DNA of 62,814 nt, taken from positions 1,310,918 through 1,373,731 of the forward strand of contig NZ_LIYH01000002.1 in assembly GCF_001905885.1 (NCBI RefSeq). Direction: 5' to 3'. Under the pieces are notes generated by a model that was given only the letters and a program-made list of their open reading frames with translations, had not been told where the DNA came from and did no database searches. A program made the position numbers and the translations under genes. This document shows, in pieces, positions 19,236 through 26,797 of this stretch (positions are counted from its first letter, which is position 1; each line of letters opens with the position of its first letter). Source of the DNA: Streptomyces sp. CB03234 (GTDB lineage Bacteria > Actinomycetota > Actinomycetes > Streptomycetales > Streptomycetaceae).

Positions 19236-20180
19236 GTGCAGCGCTGGCGTGGCTTGGAGGACATCCCCCAGGACTGGGGGCGCAGCGTCGTCACCATCGG
19301 CTCCTACGACGGGGTGCACCGCGGACACCAGCTGATCATCGGACGGGCGGTGGAGCGGGCGCGTGAGCTCGGCATCCCGTCGGTCGTCGTGACCTTCGAC
19401 CCGCATCCGTCGGAGGTCGTCCGCCCCGGCAGCCACCCGCCGCTGCTCGCCCCGCACCACCGGCGCGCCGAACTGATGGCCGAGCTCGGCGTCGACGCGG
19501 TGCTCGTGCTGCCCTTCACCGCCGAGTTCTCCCAGCTGTCGCCGGCCGACTTCATCGTGAAGGTCCTCGTCGACAAGCTCCACGCGCGCGCCGTCATCGA
19601 GGGCCCGAACTTCCGTTTCGGGCACCGGGCGGCCGGGAACGTGGACTTCCTGCGCGAGATGGGCGCCACGTACGACTACGAGGTCGAGGTCGTCGACCTG
19701 TACGTGCGCGGAGAGGCGGGTGGCGGCGAGCCCTTCTCGTCCACCCTGACGCGGCGCCTGGTCGCCGCGGGCGACGTCGAGGGCGCCGCCGAGATCCTGG
19801 GCCGGCCCCACCGTGTGGAGGGCGTGGTCGTACAGGGCGCCCAGCGCGGCCGCGAGCTGGGCTACCCGACCGCGAACGTCGAGACCCTGCCGCACACCGC
19901 CATCCCGGCTGACGGCGTCTACGCCGGCTGGCTCACGGCGGCGGGCGAGCGCATGCCGGCGGCGATCTCGGTCGGCACGAACCCGCAGTTCGACGGCACG
20001 GAGCGGACGGTCGAGGCGTACGCGATCGACCGCGTCGGCCTCGACCTGTACGGGCTGCACGTGGCGGTCGACTTCCTGGCGTACGTGCGGGGGCAGGCGA
20101 AGTTCGCGTCCATCGAGGACCTGCTGGAAGCGATCGCGGACGACGTGAAGCGCTGCCGCGACCTCACCTCCGGCCGGTAG
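19236..20180 (+). CDS. ribF: Bifunctional riboflavin kinase/FAD synthetase
   Basis: 314 aa, GTG start after GAGGAGCGG. It phosphorylates riboflavin to FMN and adenylates FMN to FAD. The N-terminal nucleotidyltransferase domain has SYDGVHRGHQ and FGHRAAGNVDFL. The C-terminal riboflavin kinase domain has GRELGYPTANV (about residues 206-216) and GTNPQFDG. It normally follows truB directly; here the 1214-aa gene is inserted between them. Confidence 0.97.
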   Translation: MQRWRGLEDIPQDWGRSVVTIGSYDGVHRGHQLIIGRAVERARELGIPSVVVTFDPHPSEVVRPGSHPPLLAPHHRRAELMAELGVDAVLVLPFTAEFSQLSPADFIVKVLVDKLHARAVIEGPNFRFGHRAAGNVDFLREMGATYDYEVEVVDLYVRGEAGGGEPFSSTLTRRLVAAGDVEGAAEILGRPHRVEGVVVQGAQRGRELGYPTANVETLPHTAIPADGVYAGWLTAAGERMPAAISVGTNPQFDGTERTVEAYAIDRVGLDLYGLHVAVDFLAYVRGQAKFASIEDLLEAIADDVKRCRDLTSGR

Positions 20181-20293
20181 GCCCGCCCTCCGGGCGACGG
20201 CCCCTTGTCCCGTTGCCCACCGGCGTGGCGCCCTGCGGCACGGCGCCGCCCCGCGGTGTGCGGGCCCGGTTGTGGTGCCCGCCTGGTGGCGCC

Positions 20294-20595
20294 GTTGTGG
20301 GCAGTCGTTCCGCTGGGGCCCGCATCCCCCGTTGTGGGGAGTCGTCCTGCTGGGGCCCGCCCCCCGTTGTGGGGAGTCGTCCTGCTGGGGCCCGCCCCCC
20401 GTTGTGGGGAGTCGTCCTGCTGGGGCCCGCCCCCCGTTGTGGGGAGTCGTCCTGCTGGGGCCCGCCCCCCGTTGTGGGGAGTCGTCCTGCTGGGGCCCGC
20501 CCCCCGTTGTGGGGAGTCGTCCCGCTGGGGCCCGCCCCTGTTGTGGGCAGTCGTCCCGCTGGGGTCTGCTCCCCTGTTGTCGTCCCGCTGGGGGT
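20294..20595 (+). repeat. 35-bp tandem array
   Basis: Eight units with starts at 20294, 20331, 20366, 20401, 20436, 20471, 20506 and 20540, then a truncated ninth at 20576. Units from 20331 to 20505 are identical 35-mers starting GTTGTGGGGAGTCGTCCTGC; the outer units are 34-37 bp variants with GTTGTGGGCAGTCGT. The single-unit form is the first block of the dispersed repeat (copies A and B), so this is a local expansion. There are no unique spacers, so it is not a CRISPR array. Confidence 0.93.
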
Positions 20596-20860
20596 CCCCC
20601 TAGGGCGAAGCCCTAGGGGGAGGGACGGGTGGGCACAACGGGACCCGTGCGGTGCCCTTTCCCGGTTCGCCCTGGTGCGGTGCCGTTCCCGGTGCCCGGC
20701 CGGGGCGGCGGCCATGCCGGTGGGTGGGGGCGTGGCCCCTCCGGGCTCGTCTCCTCGAGGCCGGCGGCCTTGGGCGCCGGGTAAGGGAGCCGCTACGGCG
20801 CCGCCAACCTCTGCGGGGACGACCCTGCACGGCCCCGCCCGGCCGGACGCCGACTGCGGG
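20576..20860 (+). repeat. Dispersed modular intergenic repeat, copy C
   Basis: After the tandem array comes a perfect 11-bp hairpin (CCCCCTAGGGC, loop gaa, GCCCTAGGGGG; 20596-20620). Next is ACGGGTGGGCACAACGGGAC, then the CTCGAGGCCGGCGGCC block and the CCAACCTCTGCGGGGACGAC to GCCGACTGCGGG block. The orientation matches copy B. The 20181-20967 gap contains no supported gene. Confidence 0.85.
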
Positions 20861-20967
20861 CCAACTGGGGGGAGGGACGGGTACCGGTGTCCTCCGCGGC
20901 GCGAAGCTGCCGCGTGGGGATGTGGGGGCGTCAGCCCTCGCATACGACAGGGGGTCACCCCCCCCCG

Positions 20968-21939
20968 TCAGGGCGCCGCGCCGCGTACGTGGCACGCCGC
21001 CGCCCGGCCCCGTCCGTGCAGGACCGGGAGGTCACGCGTGCGGCACGCGGAGGCCAGGCCCGCCCGGTCCGCCTCCCCGGACGCCAGGACCTGGCACCGC
21101 GCGTGGAAGCGGCACCCGGCCGGGACGCGGGACGGGTCCGGGGGCTCGCCCGCGAGGACCACCGGGCCGGTGGGGGACTCCGGCAGGACGGAGAGCAGGG
21201 CCTGCGTGTACGGGTGACGCGGCGCCGAGAGGACCTCCTCCACCGTGCCCGTCTCGACGATCCGCCCCAGGTACATCACCGCCACCCGGTCGGCGATGTT
21301 CCAGGCCAGGCCCAGGTCGTGCGTCACGACCAGCGCGGACAGGCCCAGTTCGTCGCGCAGGCGCAGAAGGAGCGCGAGGATCTCGCCGCGTACCGAGGCG
21401 TCCAGGGACGCGACGGGCTCGTCCGCGACGATGAGTTCGGGTTCGAGGACCAGGGCGCCGGCGATGACGACCCGCTGCCGCTGGCCGCCCGACAGTTCGT
21501 GCGGGTAGCGCAGGAAGAAGCGTTCCGGGGGGCGCAGCCCGGCGCGGGAGAGGGCGGAGGCGACGGCGGCGTGCTCGTCACCGGCGTACCCATGGATGCG
21601 GAGGCCCTCGGCGACCGCGTCGTACACGGTGTGCCGGGGGTTGAGCGAGCCGCTCGGGTCCTGGAGCACGAGCTGGACGCGCCGCCGGTAGGCCTTCAGG
21701 CCGCGAGAGGTGTACGAGAGCGGCGATCCGTCGAAGGTGACCGAGCCGGACGTCGGGCGCACCAGGCCCAGGAGCGAGCGCGCCAGGGTCGTCTTGCCGC
21801 AGCCCGACTCGCCGACGAGCGCGACGATCTCGCCCGCGCCGATGTCGAGGTCGACCCCGTCCACCGCGCGGGCGGGCGGCGCGCCGCGTCGGCCCGGGAA
21901 GCTGATGTGCAGGCCGGAGGCGGACAGCAGGGGGTTCAT
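20968..21939 (-). CDS. Oligopeptide/dipeptide ABC transporter ATPase (OppF/DppF type)
   Basis: 323 aa from ATG 21939 (Shine-Dalgarno GGGAG). ATP-binding subunit with Walker A GESGCGKTT, Q-loop VLQDPSGSLNP, signature LSGGQRQR, Walker B ELIVADEP and the H-loop HDLG. The C-terminal oligo/dipeptide extension contains the cysteine cluster of the family (GCRFHARC...ACRTRDL). The ATG overlaps the stop of the preceding ATPase gene (ATGA). It is the last gene of the five-gene leftward operon. Confidence 0.93.
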   Translation of the reverse strand: MNPLLSASGLHISFPGRRGAPPARAVDGVDLDIGAGEIVALVGESGCGKTTLARSLLGLVRPTSGSVTFDGSPLSYTSRGLKAYRRRVQLVLQDPSGSLNPRHTVYDAVAEGLRIHGYAGDEHAAVASALSRAGLRPPERFFLRYPHELSGGQRQRVVIAGALVLEPELIVADEPVASLDASVRGEILALLLRLRDELGLSALVVTHDLGLAWNIADRVAVMYLGRIVETGTVEEVLSAPRHPYTQALLSVLPESPTGPVVLAGEPPDPSRVPAGCRFHARCQVLASGEADRAGLASACRTRDLPVLHGRGRAAACHVRGAAP

Positions 21940-22892
21940 GCGGGGCTCCCGTTCGTCAGGACGCACGCCGAACGGTGCCCGGGCGCCGCCTGGACGAGGG
22001 GCGGGTCCTGGGACGCGCACACGTCCAGCGCGACCGGGCAGCGCGGGTGGAACGTACAGCCGGACGGCAGCGCGGCCGGGTCCGGCGGGTCGCCGGGCAG
22101 GCCGCGCGGGGCGAGCCGGGAGGCCGGGTCGCCGATGCGGGGGAAGGCGGCGGCCAGGGCGCGCCCGTAGGGGTGCCGGGCCGCGTCGTACACCTGCCGC
22201 GCCGGGCCCTCCTCGACGATGCGCCCCGCGTACATCACGGCCAGCCGGTCGCATGTGTCGGCCAGTACGGCGAGGTCGTGGCTGATCATGACGAGGCTGA
22301 TGTCCTGTTCGGTGACCAGATGTTCCAGCAGCCGCAGGATCTGCGCCTGGATCATCACATCGAGCGCGGTGGTCGGCTCGTCCGCCACGATCAGCCGGGG
22401 CTCGCAGGCCAGTGCCATGGCGATCATCACGCGCTGCCGCTGCCCGCCGGACAGCTCATGGGGGTACGCGGCGGCCCGGGCGGCCGGCAGCCCCACCTGC
22501 TCCAGCAGCGCGCCCACCCGCTTGCGGGCCGCGCCCGGGGTCGCCTGCCGGTGGACGAGGAGGGGCTCGGCGATCTGGTCGCCGATCCGGTGCACCGCGT
22601 TGAGCGAGTGCATGGCGCCCTGGAACACGATCGACGCGCCCGCCCACCGTACGGCCCGCAACCGCCCCCACTTCATGGTCAGGACGTCCTCGCCGTCCAG
22701 CAGGACCTCGCCGGTCAGCCGGGCGGTGGCGGGCAGCAGCCGCAGCAGGGCGAGCGCGAGGGTCGACTTGCCGCACCCCGACTCGCCGGCGATGCCCAGC
22801 TTCTGGCCGGCCTCCACGGTGAGGTCGACACCGCGTACGGCGGCGGTGCCTCCGTAGGCGACGTGAAGGTTCTTGATGGTGAGGACGCTCAA
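21936..22892 (-). CDS. Oligopeptide/dipeptide ABC transporter ATPase (OppD/DppD type)
   Basis: 318 aa, TTG start at 22892 overlapping the permease stop by 4 bases (TTGA); the upstream open frame is only a shadow. Walker A GESGCGKST, signature LSGGQRQR, Walker B RLIVADEPTTALD and the C-terminal GCTFHPRC cysteine motif are all present. It pairs with the following ATPase to power peptide uptake through the two permeases. Confidence 0.92.
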   Translation of the reverse strand: MSVLTIKNLHVAYGGTAAVRGVDLTVEAGQKLGIAGESGCGKSTLALALLRLLPATARLTGEVLLDGEDVLTMKWGRLRAVRWAGASIVFQGAMHSLNAVHRIGDQIAEPLLVHRQATPGAARKRVGALLEQVGLPAARAAAYPHELSGGQRQRVMIAMALACEPRLIVADEPTTALDVMIQAQILRLLEHLVTEQDISLVMISHDLAVLADTCDRLAVMYAGRIVEEGPARQVYDAARHPYGRALAAAFPRIGDPASRLAPRGLPGDPPDPAALPSGCTFHPRCPVALDVCASQDPPLVQAAPGHRSACVLTNGSPA

Positions 22893-23773
22893 CGGCCCGC
22901 TCCCAGCTTCGGGTTGAGCACGGACTCGATCGCCCGGCCGCACAGGGTGAAGGCGAGTGCGACGGCCGCGATGGCGATCCCGGGCGGCGCCAGATACCAC
23001 CAGTGCCCGGACGAGACCGCGCCCGCCTCGCGCGCGTCCTGGAGCATGCCGCCCCAGGAGACGACCGTCGGGTCGCCCAGGCCGAGGAAGGCGAGGGTGG
23101 CTTCGGTGAGGATCGCGGCGGAGATGCACAGGGTGGTCTGGGACAGCACCAGCGGCATGACGTTGGGCAGGACGTGGCGGCTCATGATGTGGCCGTGGCC
23201 GCCGCCGAGCGCCGTGGCGCGTTCGATGTACGGGCGGGACTCCACCGCGATGGTCTGGGCGCGGACGAGGCGGGCGGTGGTGGGCCAGCTGGTGACGCCG
23301 ATGGCCAGGATCACCGTCCACATGCTCCGCGACATCACCGTGGCCAGCACGATCGCCAGCACCAGCGCCGGCATCACCAGGAACCAGTCGGTGACGCGCA
23401 TGACGACCGTGGAGAACCAGCCGCCGAAGTGGCCCGCGAGGATCCCCACGAGCGTACCGATGGCGACGGAGAGCGCCGCCGCGAGCAGCCCGACGGCGAG
23501 CGAGACGCGTGCGCCCCAGACGAGGAGGCCCAGCAGGGAGCGCCCGAACTGGTCGGTGCCCAGCGGGAATCGGCCGCTGGGTGACTCCAGTGCCGCACCG
23601 GGCGCGTCGGTCACGCTCTGTACGTCGTCGCCGACGAGCAGCGGCGCCGTGAGCGCGACGAGCGCGATGAGGGCGAGGGCGCCGAGCCCGTACAGCCCGG
23701 CCCGCTGTCCGCGGTACTGGCGCCAGAAGCGTGCCACGGACGCGCGTCGCCTGGTCCACGTCAAGGAGGTCAT
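22889..23773 (-). CDS. Oligopeptide ABC transporter permease (OppC/DppC type)
   Basis: 294 aa from ATG 23773. One N-terminal membrane span (about residues 27-47), then a BPD-type permease domain starting at FPLGTDQFGRSLLGLLVWGAR. The EAA-like cytoplasmic loop is YIERATALGGGHGHIMSRHVLPN. The start overlaps the stop of the first permease gene by 4 bases. Confidence 0.93.
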   Translation of the reverse strand: MTSLTWTRRRASVARFWRQYRGQRAGLYGLGALALIALVALTAPLLVGDDVQSVTDAPGAALESPSGRFPLGTDQFGRSLLGLLVWGARVSLAVGLLAAALSVAIGTLVGILAGHFGGWFSTVVMRVTDWFLVMPALVLAIVLATVMSRSMWTVILAIGVTSWPTTARLVRAQTIAVESRPYIERATALGGGHGHIMSRHVLPNVMPLVLSQTTLCISAAILTEATLAFLGLGDPTVVSWGGMLQDAREAGAVSSGHWWYLAPPGIAIAAVALAFTLCGRAIESVLNPKLGAGR

Positions 23774-24798
23774 CGGCCCACCCGGGGGTCGAGCAGCGGG
23801 TACAGCAGGTCCGCGAGGAGGTTCATCAGGATCATCGCGCCGGCGAAGACCACGAACAGCCCTTGGACCAGGGGGAGATCGGGTACGGACAGGGCCTGAT
23901 AGAAGAGCCCGCCGAGCCCCGGCCAGGAGAACACCGTCTCGACGAGGATCGACCCGGCGGCCACATGCCCCAGGTTGATGAAGATCATGGTGATGGTGGG
24001 GAGCAACGCGTTCGGTACGGCGTGCCTGCGGCGTACGGCATCGTCGCGCAGGCCCTTCGCCCGCGCGGTCGTCAGGTAGTCGCTGCCCATCTCGTCGAGC
24101 AGCGAGGCACGCATCACCAGCAGCGTCTGCGCGTACCCGACCGCCACCAGGGTGAGGACGGGCAGCACCATGTGGTGGGCGACGTCGAGGACGTACGCGA
24201 AGCCCGTCTCGTCCCCGGACTCCATGCCGCCCGTCGGGAACATGCCGGGGATCGGGCCGATGCCCACCGAGAAGACGATGATGAGCAGCAGCCCGAGCCA
24301 GAACGACGGCACCGACCAGAGGGTCAGCGCGACGCCCGTGTGGAGACGGTCGCCGACGCCGCCGTGGCGCCAGGCGGAGCGGGTGCCGAGCCACAGTCCG
24401 ATGGCCGAGTAGACGACGACGGCGACTCCGGTGAGGAGGAGGGTCGCGGGGAGCTTGTTCGCGATCAGTTCACCGACCGGCGCGCGGAACTGGTACGACA
24501 TGCCGAGATCGCCGGTCAGCGCCTTCGCGCAGTAGTCGGTGAACTGCTGCCACAGCGGCAGGTCGAGGCCGAACTGCCGCCGTAGCGTGGCCATTTGCTC
24601 GGCGGACGTCGGTACGCCGTGGGTCATGGCCTTGACCGGGTCGCCGGGGATGATGCGGAAGAGGAAGAAGCTGGTGACGAGCACGGCGAAGAGGGAGACG
24701 GCCGCGCCGCCCAGCTTGCCCGCCAGGTAGCGCGGATAGGCGCTCGTCGTCGTGCCCGGGCGCCGCACCACATCGGCGGGCGAGCTGACCGTCGTCAT
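23770..24798 (-). CDS. Oligopeptide ABC transporter permease (OppB/DppB type)
   Basis: 342 aa, six predicted spans. Starts YLAGKLGGAAVSLFAVLVTSFFLFRIIPGDP, which is the hallmark N-terminus of DppB proteins; the EAA loop is YLTTARAKGLRDDAVRRRHAVPNALL. It lies 3 bases after the solute-binding protein gene. Together with the next gene it forms the transmembrane channel. Confidence 0.94.
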   Translation of the reverse strand: MTTVSSPADVVRRPGTTTSAYPRYLAGKLGGAAVSLFAVLVTSFFLFRIIPGDPVKAMTHGVPTSAEQMATLRRQFGLDLPLWQQFTDYCAKALTGDLGMSYQFRAPVGELIANKLPATLLLTGVAVVVYSAIGLWLGTRSAWRHGGVGDRLHTGVALTLWSVPSFWLGLLLIIVFSVGIGPIPGMFPTGGMESGDETGFAYVLDVAHHMVLPVLTLVAVGYAQTLLVMRASLLDEMGSDYLTTARAKGLRDDAVRRRHAVPNALLPTITMIFINLGHVAAGSILVETVFSWPGLGGLFYQALSVPDLPLVQGLFVVFAGAMILMNLLADLLYPLLDPRVGR

Positions 24799-24801
24799 CG
24801 G

Positions 24802-26628
24802 CTACTCGCGGTCGTCGGCGGTGGAGCGGCGGCGTACGGCGGCCCAGACGCCCGCGGCGAGGAGGACGACGGCGGCGGGACCGAGCACCAGCCACAGGCC
24901 TGTCGAAGAACCGGAGCCCTTGTTCTCGCTCGCCGCCGCGGCCGGCTCCGCGGACCACCAGCTCCAGTAGCCGTCCTGGCCGTAGATGTTGCCGCCGTCC
25001 GCCGGCATCGTGGTGATGGACTTGATGTGGTCCGTGCGGTACGCCTCGACCGCGTTGGGATACGCCATGACATTCATGTACCCCGTGTCGTACAGCCGCG
25101 ATTGCAACTGCTTGACCAGATCGGCTCGTTCGGCGGGGTCGTACTCGACGGACTGCTTGGCGTACAGCTCGTCGTACTTCTTGTCGCAGATGAAGTTGTC
25201 GGTCGCGCCGGTGTCCTTGGGAGTGGCGGGCAGCGCGGCGCAGGTGTGGATGGACAGGACGAAGTCGGGGTCGGGGTTGACCGACCAGCCGTCGAAGGCG
25301 AGGTCGTAGTCGCCCTTGAGCCAGGGGTCGGAGACGTTGTCGAGGCACTCGACCTTCAGCCCGATGCCGAGCTTGCCCCACCACTCCTGGAGGTACTTGC
25401 CGACCGCCTTGTCGTTGGGGTCGGTGGCGTGGCACAGGATGCGGAAGTCCAGCGGCCTGCCGTCCTTGCCGACGCGTTTGCCGCTGCTGTTCTTCCTGTA
25501 TCCGGCCTGCTGGAGGATCTGTTCGGCCTTGGCGGGGTCGTAGTCGATCTTCTGGGCACCTTCCGGCTTCCAGAAGTACGTGCCGAAGCGCGGCGGGATG
25601 TAGCCCTCGCCCTCCACGGCGTGGCCCTGGAAGACCTTGTCGACGATCGTCCTGCGGTCGACGGCGTGGAACAGCGCCTTGCGGACCGCCGGGTCGAGCA
25701 GCGCCGGGTGGCCGCTGCCGAACTTCTTGCCGTCCTTCGACCGCGCCCCCGGGTTGGTGGCGAGGGCGAAGAAACGGCGGCCGGGCGCGTCGTTCACCTT
25801 GATGTTCTCGGCGGACTTGAGGGACGCGGCCTGGGCGGGGGTGAGGTTCGGTACGAAGGACACCTCGCCCTTGCGCAGCGCGGCGACGGCGGCGTCACCG
25901 TCCTTGTAGTAGCGCAGTACCAGCTCGTCGAACTTCGGCGCCCCGCGCCAGAAAGTCTTGTTCGGCTTGAGCTTCACGTACTGGTCGACCTGATAGTCGG
26001 TGATGACGAACGGCCCGTTGCCGACGATCGGGAACTGCTTGTCGTTGTTGAACTTCGAGAAGTCCCCGACCTTCTCCCAGACGTGCTTGGGCACGATCGG
26101 GACGTCGAGGGCCGTCATGGTGGCCTGCGGCTTCTTCAGCTTGATGACCAGCGTCCGGGGGTCGGGCGCGGTGACCTTCTCGAAGTTGGCGGTGAAGCTG
26201 CCGTTGGCGGTGGCGGCGTTCTCGTCCGTCATCATCTTGGTGAAGGTCCAGGCCGCGTCCTCGGCGGTGGCCTTCTTGCCGTCGGACCAGGTGGAGTCGG
26301 AGCGGATGGTGTACGTCCACGTCAGCTTGTCCGGCGACGGCTTCCAGGCGGTGGCGAGGCCGGGGATGGTGCGCGCGTCCTTGGCGTCGTAGTTGGTCAG
26401 GTACTCGTAGGTGAGCCGGTGGATGCTGGTGGAGACCAGCCGCTGGGCGAGGAAGGGGCTGAGGGAGTCCACGCTCTGTGAGACGGCGACGGTGAGGACG
26501 GTCTTGTCGCCGCCGCCCTCGTCCGCCCGTGCCGGCTGGCCGGCGGTGACGGTGGTGGCGGCGATGACTGAGGCGATGCCTGAGGTGAGAAGCAGGCGGA
26601 GGGAGCGGTGTGGAGCCTTGGTGACCAT
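24802..26628 (-). CDS. Extracellular solute-binding protein family 5, C-terminally membrane-anchored
   Basis: 608 aa from ATG 26628. The signal peptide is about residues 1-33 (LLLTSGIASVIAATTVTAGQPARADE) with no lipobox cysteine. The family 5 peptide-binding domain shows YEYLTNYDAKDARTIPGLAT, TWSDGKKATAEDAAWTF and DYDLAFDGWSVNPDPDF. After the domain comes GLWLVLGPAAVVLLAAGVW followed by RRRSTADDRE, a C-terminal membrane anchor in place of the usual lipid anchor. It is the first gene of the operon, driven by the promoter at 26675-26703. The peptide substrate is unknown. Confidence 0.92.
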   Translation of the reverse strand: MVTKAPHRSLRLLLTSGIASVIAATTVTAGQPARADEGGGDKTVLTVAVSQSVDSLSPFLAQRLVSTSIHRLTYEYLTNYDAKDARTIPGLATAWKPSPDKLTWTYTIRSDSTWSDGKKATAEDAAWTFTKMMTDENAATANGSFTANFEKVTAPDPRTLVIKLKKPQATMTALDVPIVPKHVWEKVGDFSKFNNDKQFPIVGNGPFVITDYQVDQYVKLKPNKTFWRGAPKFDELVLRYYKDGDAAVAALRKGEVSFVPNLTPAQAASLKSAENIKVNDAPGRRFFALATNPGARSKDGKKFGSGHPALLDPAVRKALFHAVDRRTIVDKVFQGHAVEGEGYIPPRFGTYFWKPEGAQKIDYDPAKAEQILQQAGYRKNSSGKRVGKDGRPLDFRILCHATDPNDKAVGKYLQEWWGKLGIGLKVECLDNVSDPWLKGDYDLAFDGWSVNPDPDFVLSIHTCAALPATPKDTGATDNFICDKKYDELYAKQSVEYDPAERADLVKQLQSRLYDTGYMNVMAYPNAVEAYRTDHIKSITTMPADGGNIYGQDGYWSWWSAEPAAAASENKGSGSSTGLWLVLGPAAVVLLAAGVWAAVRRRSTADDRE

Positions 26629-26674
26629 GAGGTTGACCTCGCGTCGATCTCGGGGCGCCGGCTGGTGAAGCGAA

Positions 26675-26703
26675 GGTCTATCAGCGGGGGAGGACCGAGT
26701 CAA
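26675..26703 (-). promoter_or_regulatory. Promoter of the peptide ABC transporter operon
   Basis: On the minus strand TTGACT (26703-26698), a 17-base spacer and TAGACC (26680-26675). This is a close match to the Streptomyces HrdB consensus and lies about 47 bases upstream of the ATG of the binding-protein gene. Confidence 0.65.
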
Positions 26704-26741
26704 CGATGCGTCAAACCCGTTGTGTACTGCGGGAATACGGC

Positions 26742-26775
26742 GAGGGCCCGCACCGTGCTGACGGTGCGGGCCCTC
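26742..26775 (-). terminator. Terminator of the MinD-like T7SS gene
   Basis: A perfect 15-bp stem GAGGGCCCGCACCGT / ACGGTGCGGGCCCTC with loop gctg, 22 bases beyond the stop of the leftward MinD-like gene. It isolates the T7SS cluster from the peptide transporter operon. Confidence 0.85.
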
Positions 26776-26797
26776 ATTGGTCCAGTCCTCTGTCGCG

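Noticed and set aside
20294..20595. CRISPR array
   Set aside because: Repeat units follow each other directly with no unique spacers, and no cas genes are in the window.
20164..20958. Long frame on the minus strand across the 35-bp array, encoding GGRAPAGRLPTT-like repeats
   Set aside because: It is a by-product of the tandem repeat, not supported by a start signal or homology.
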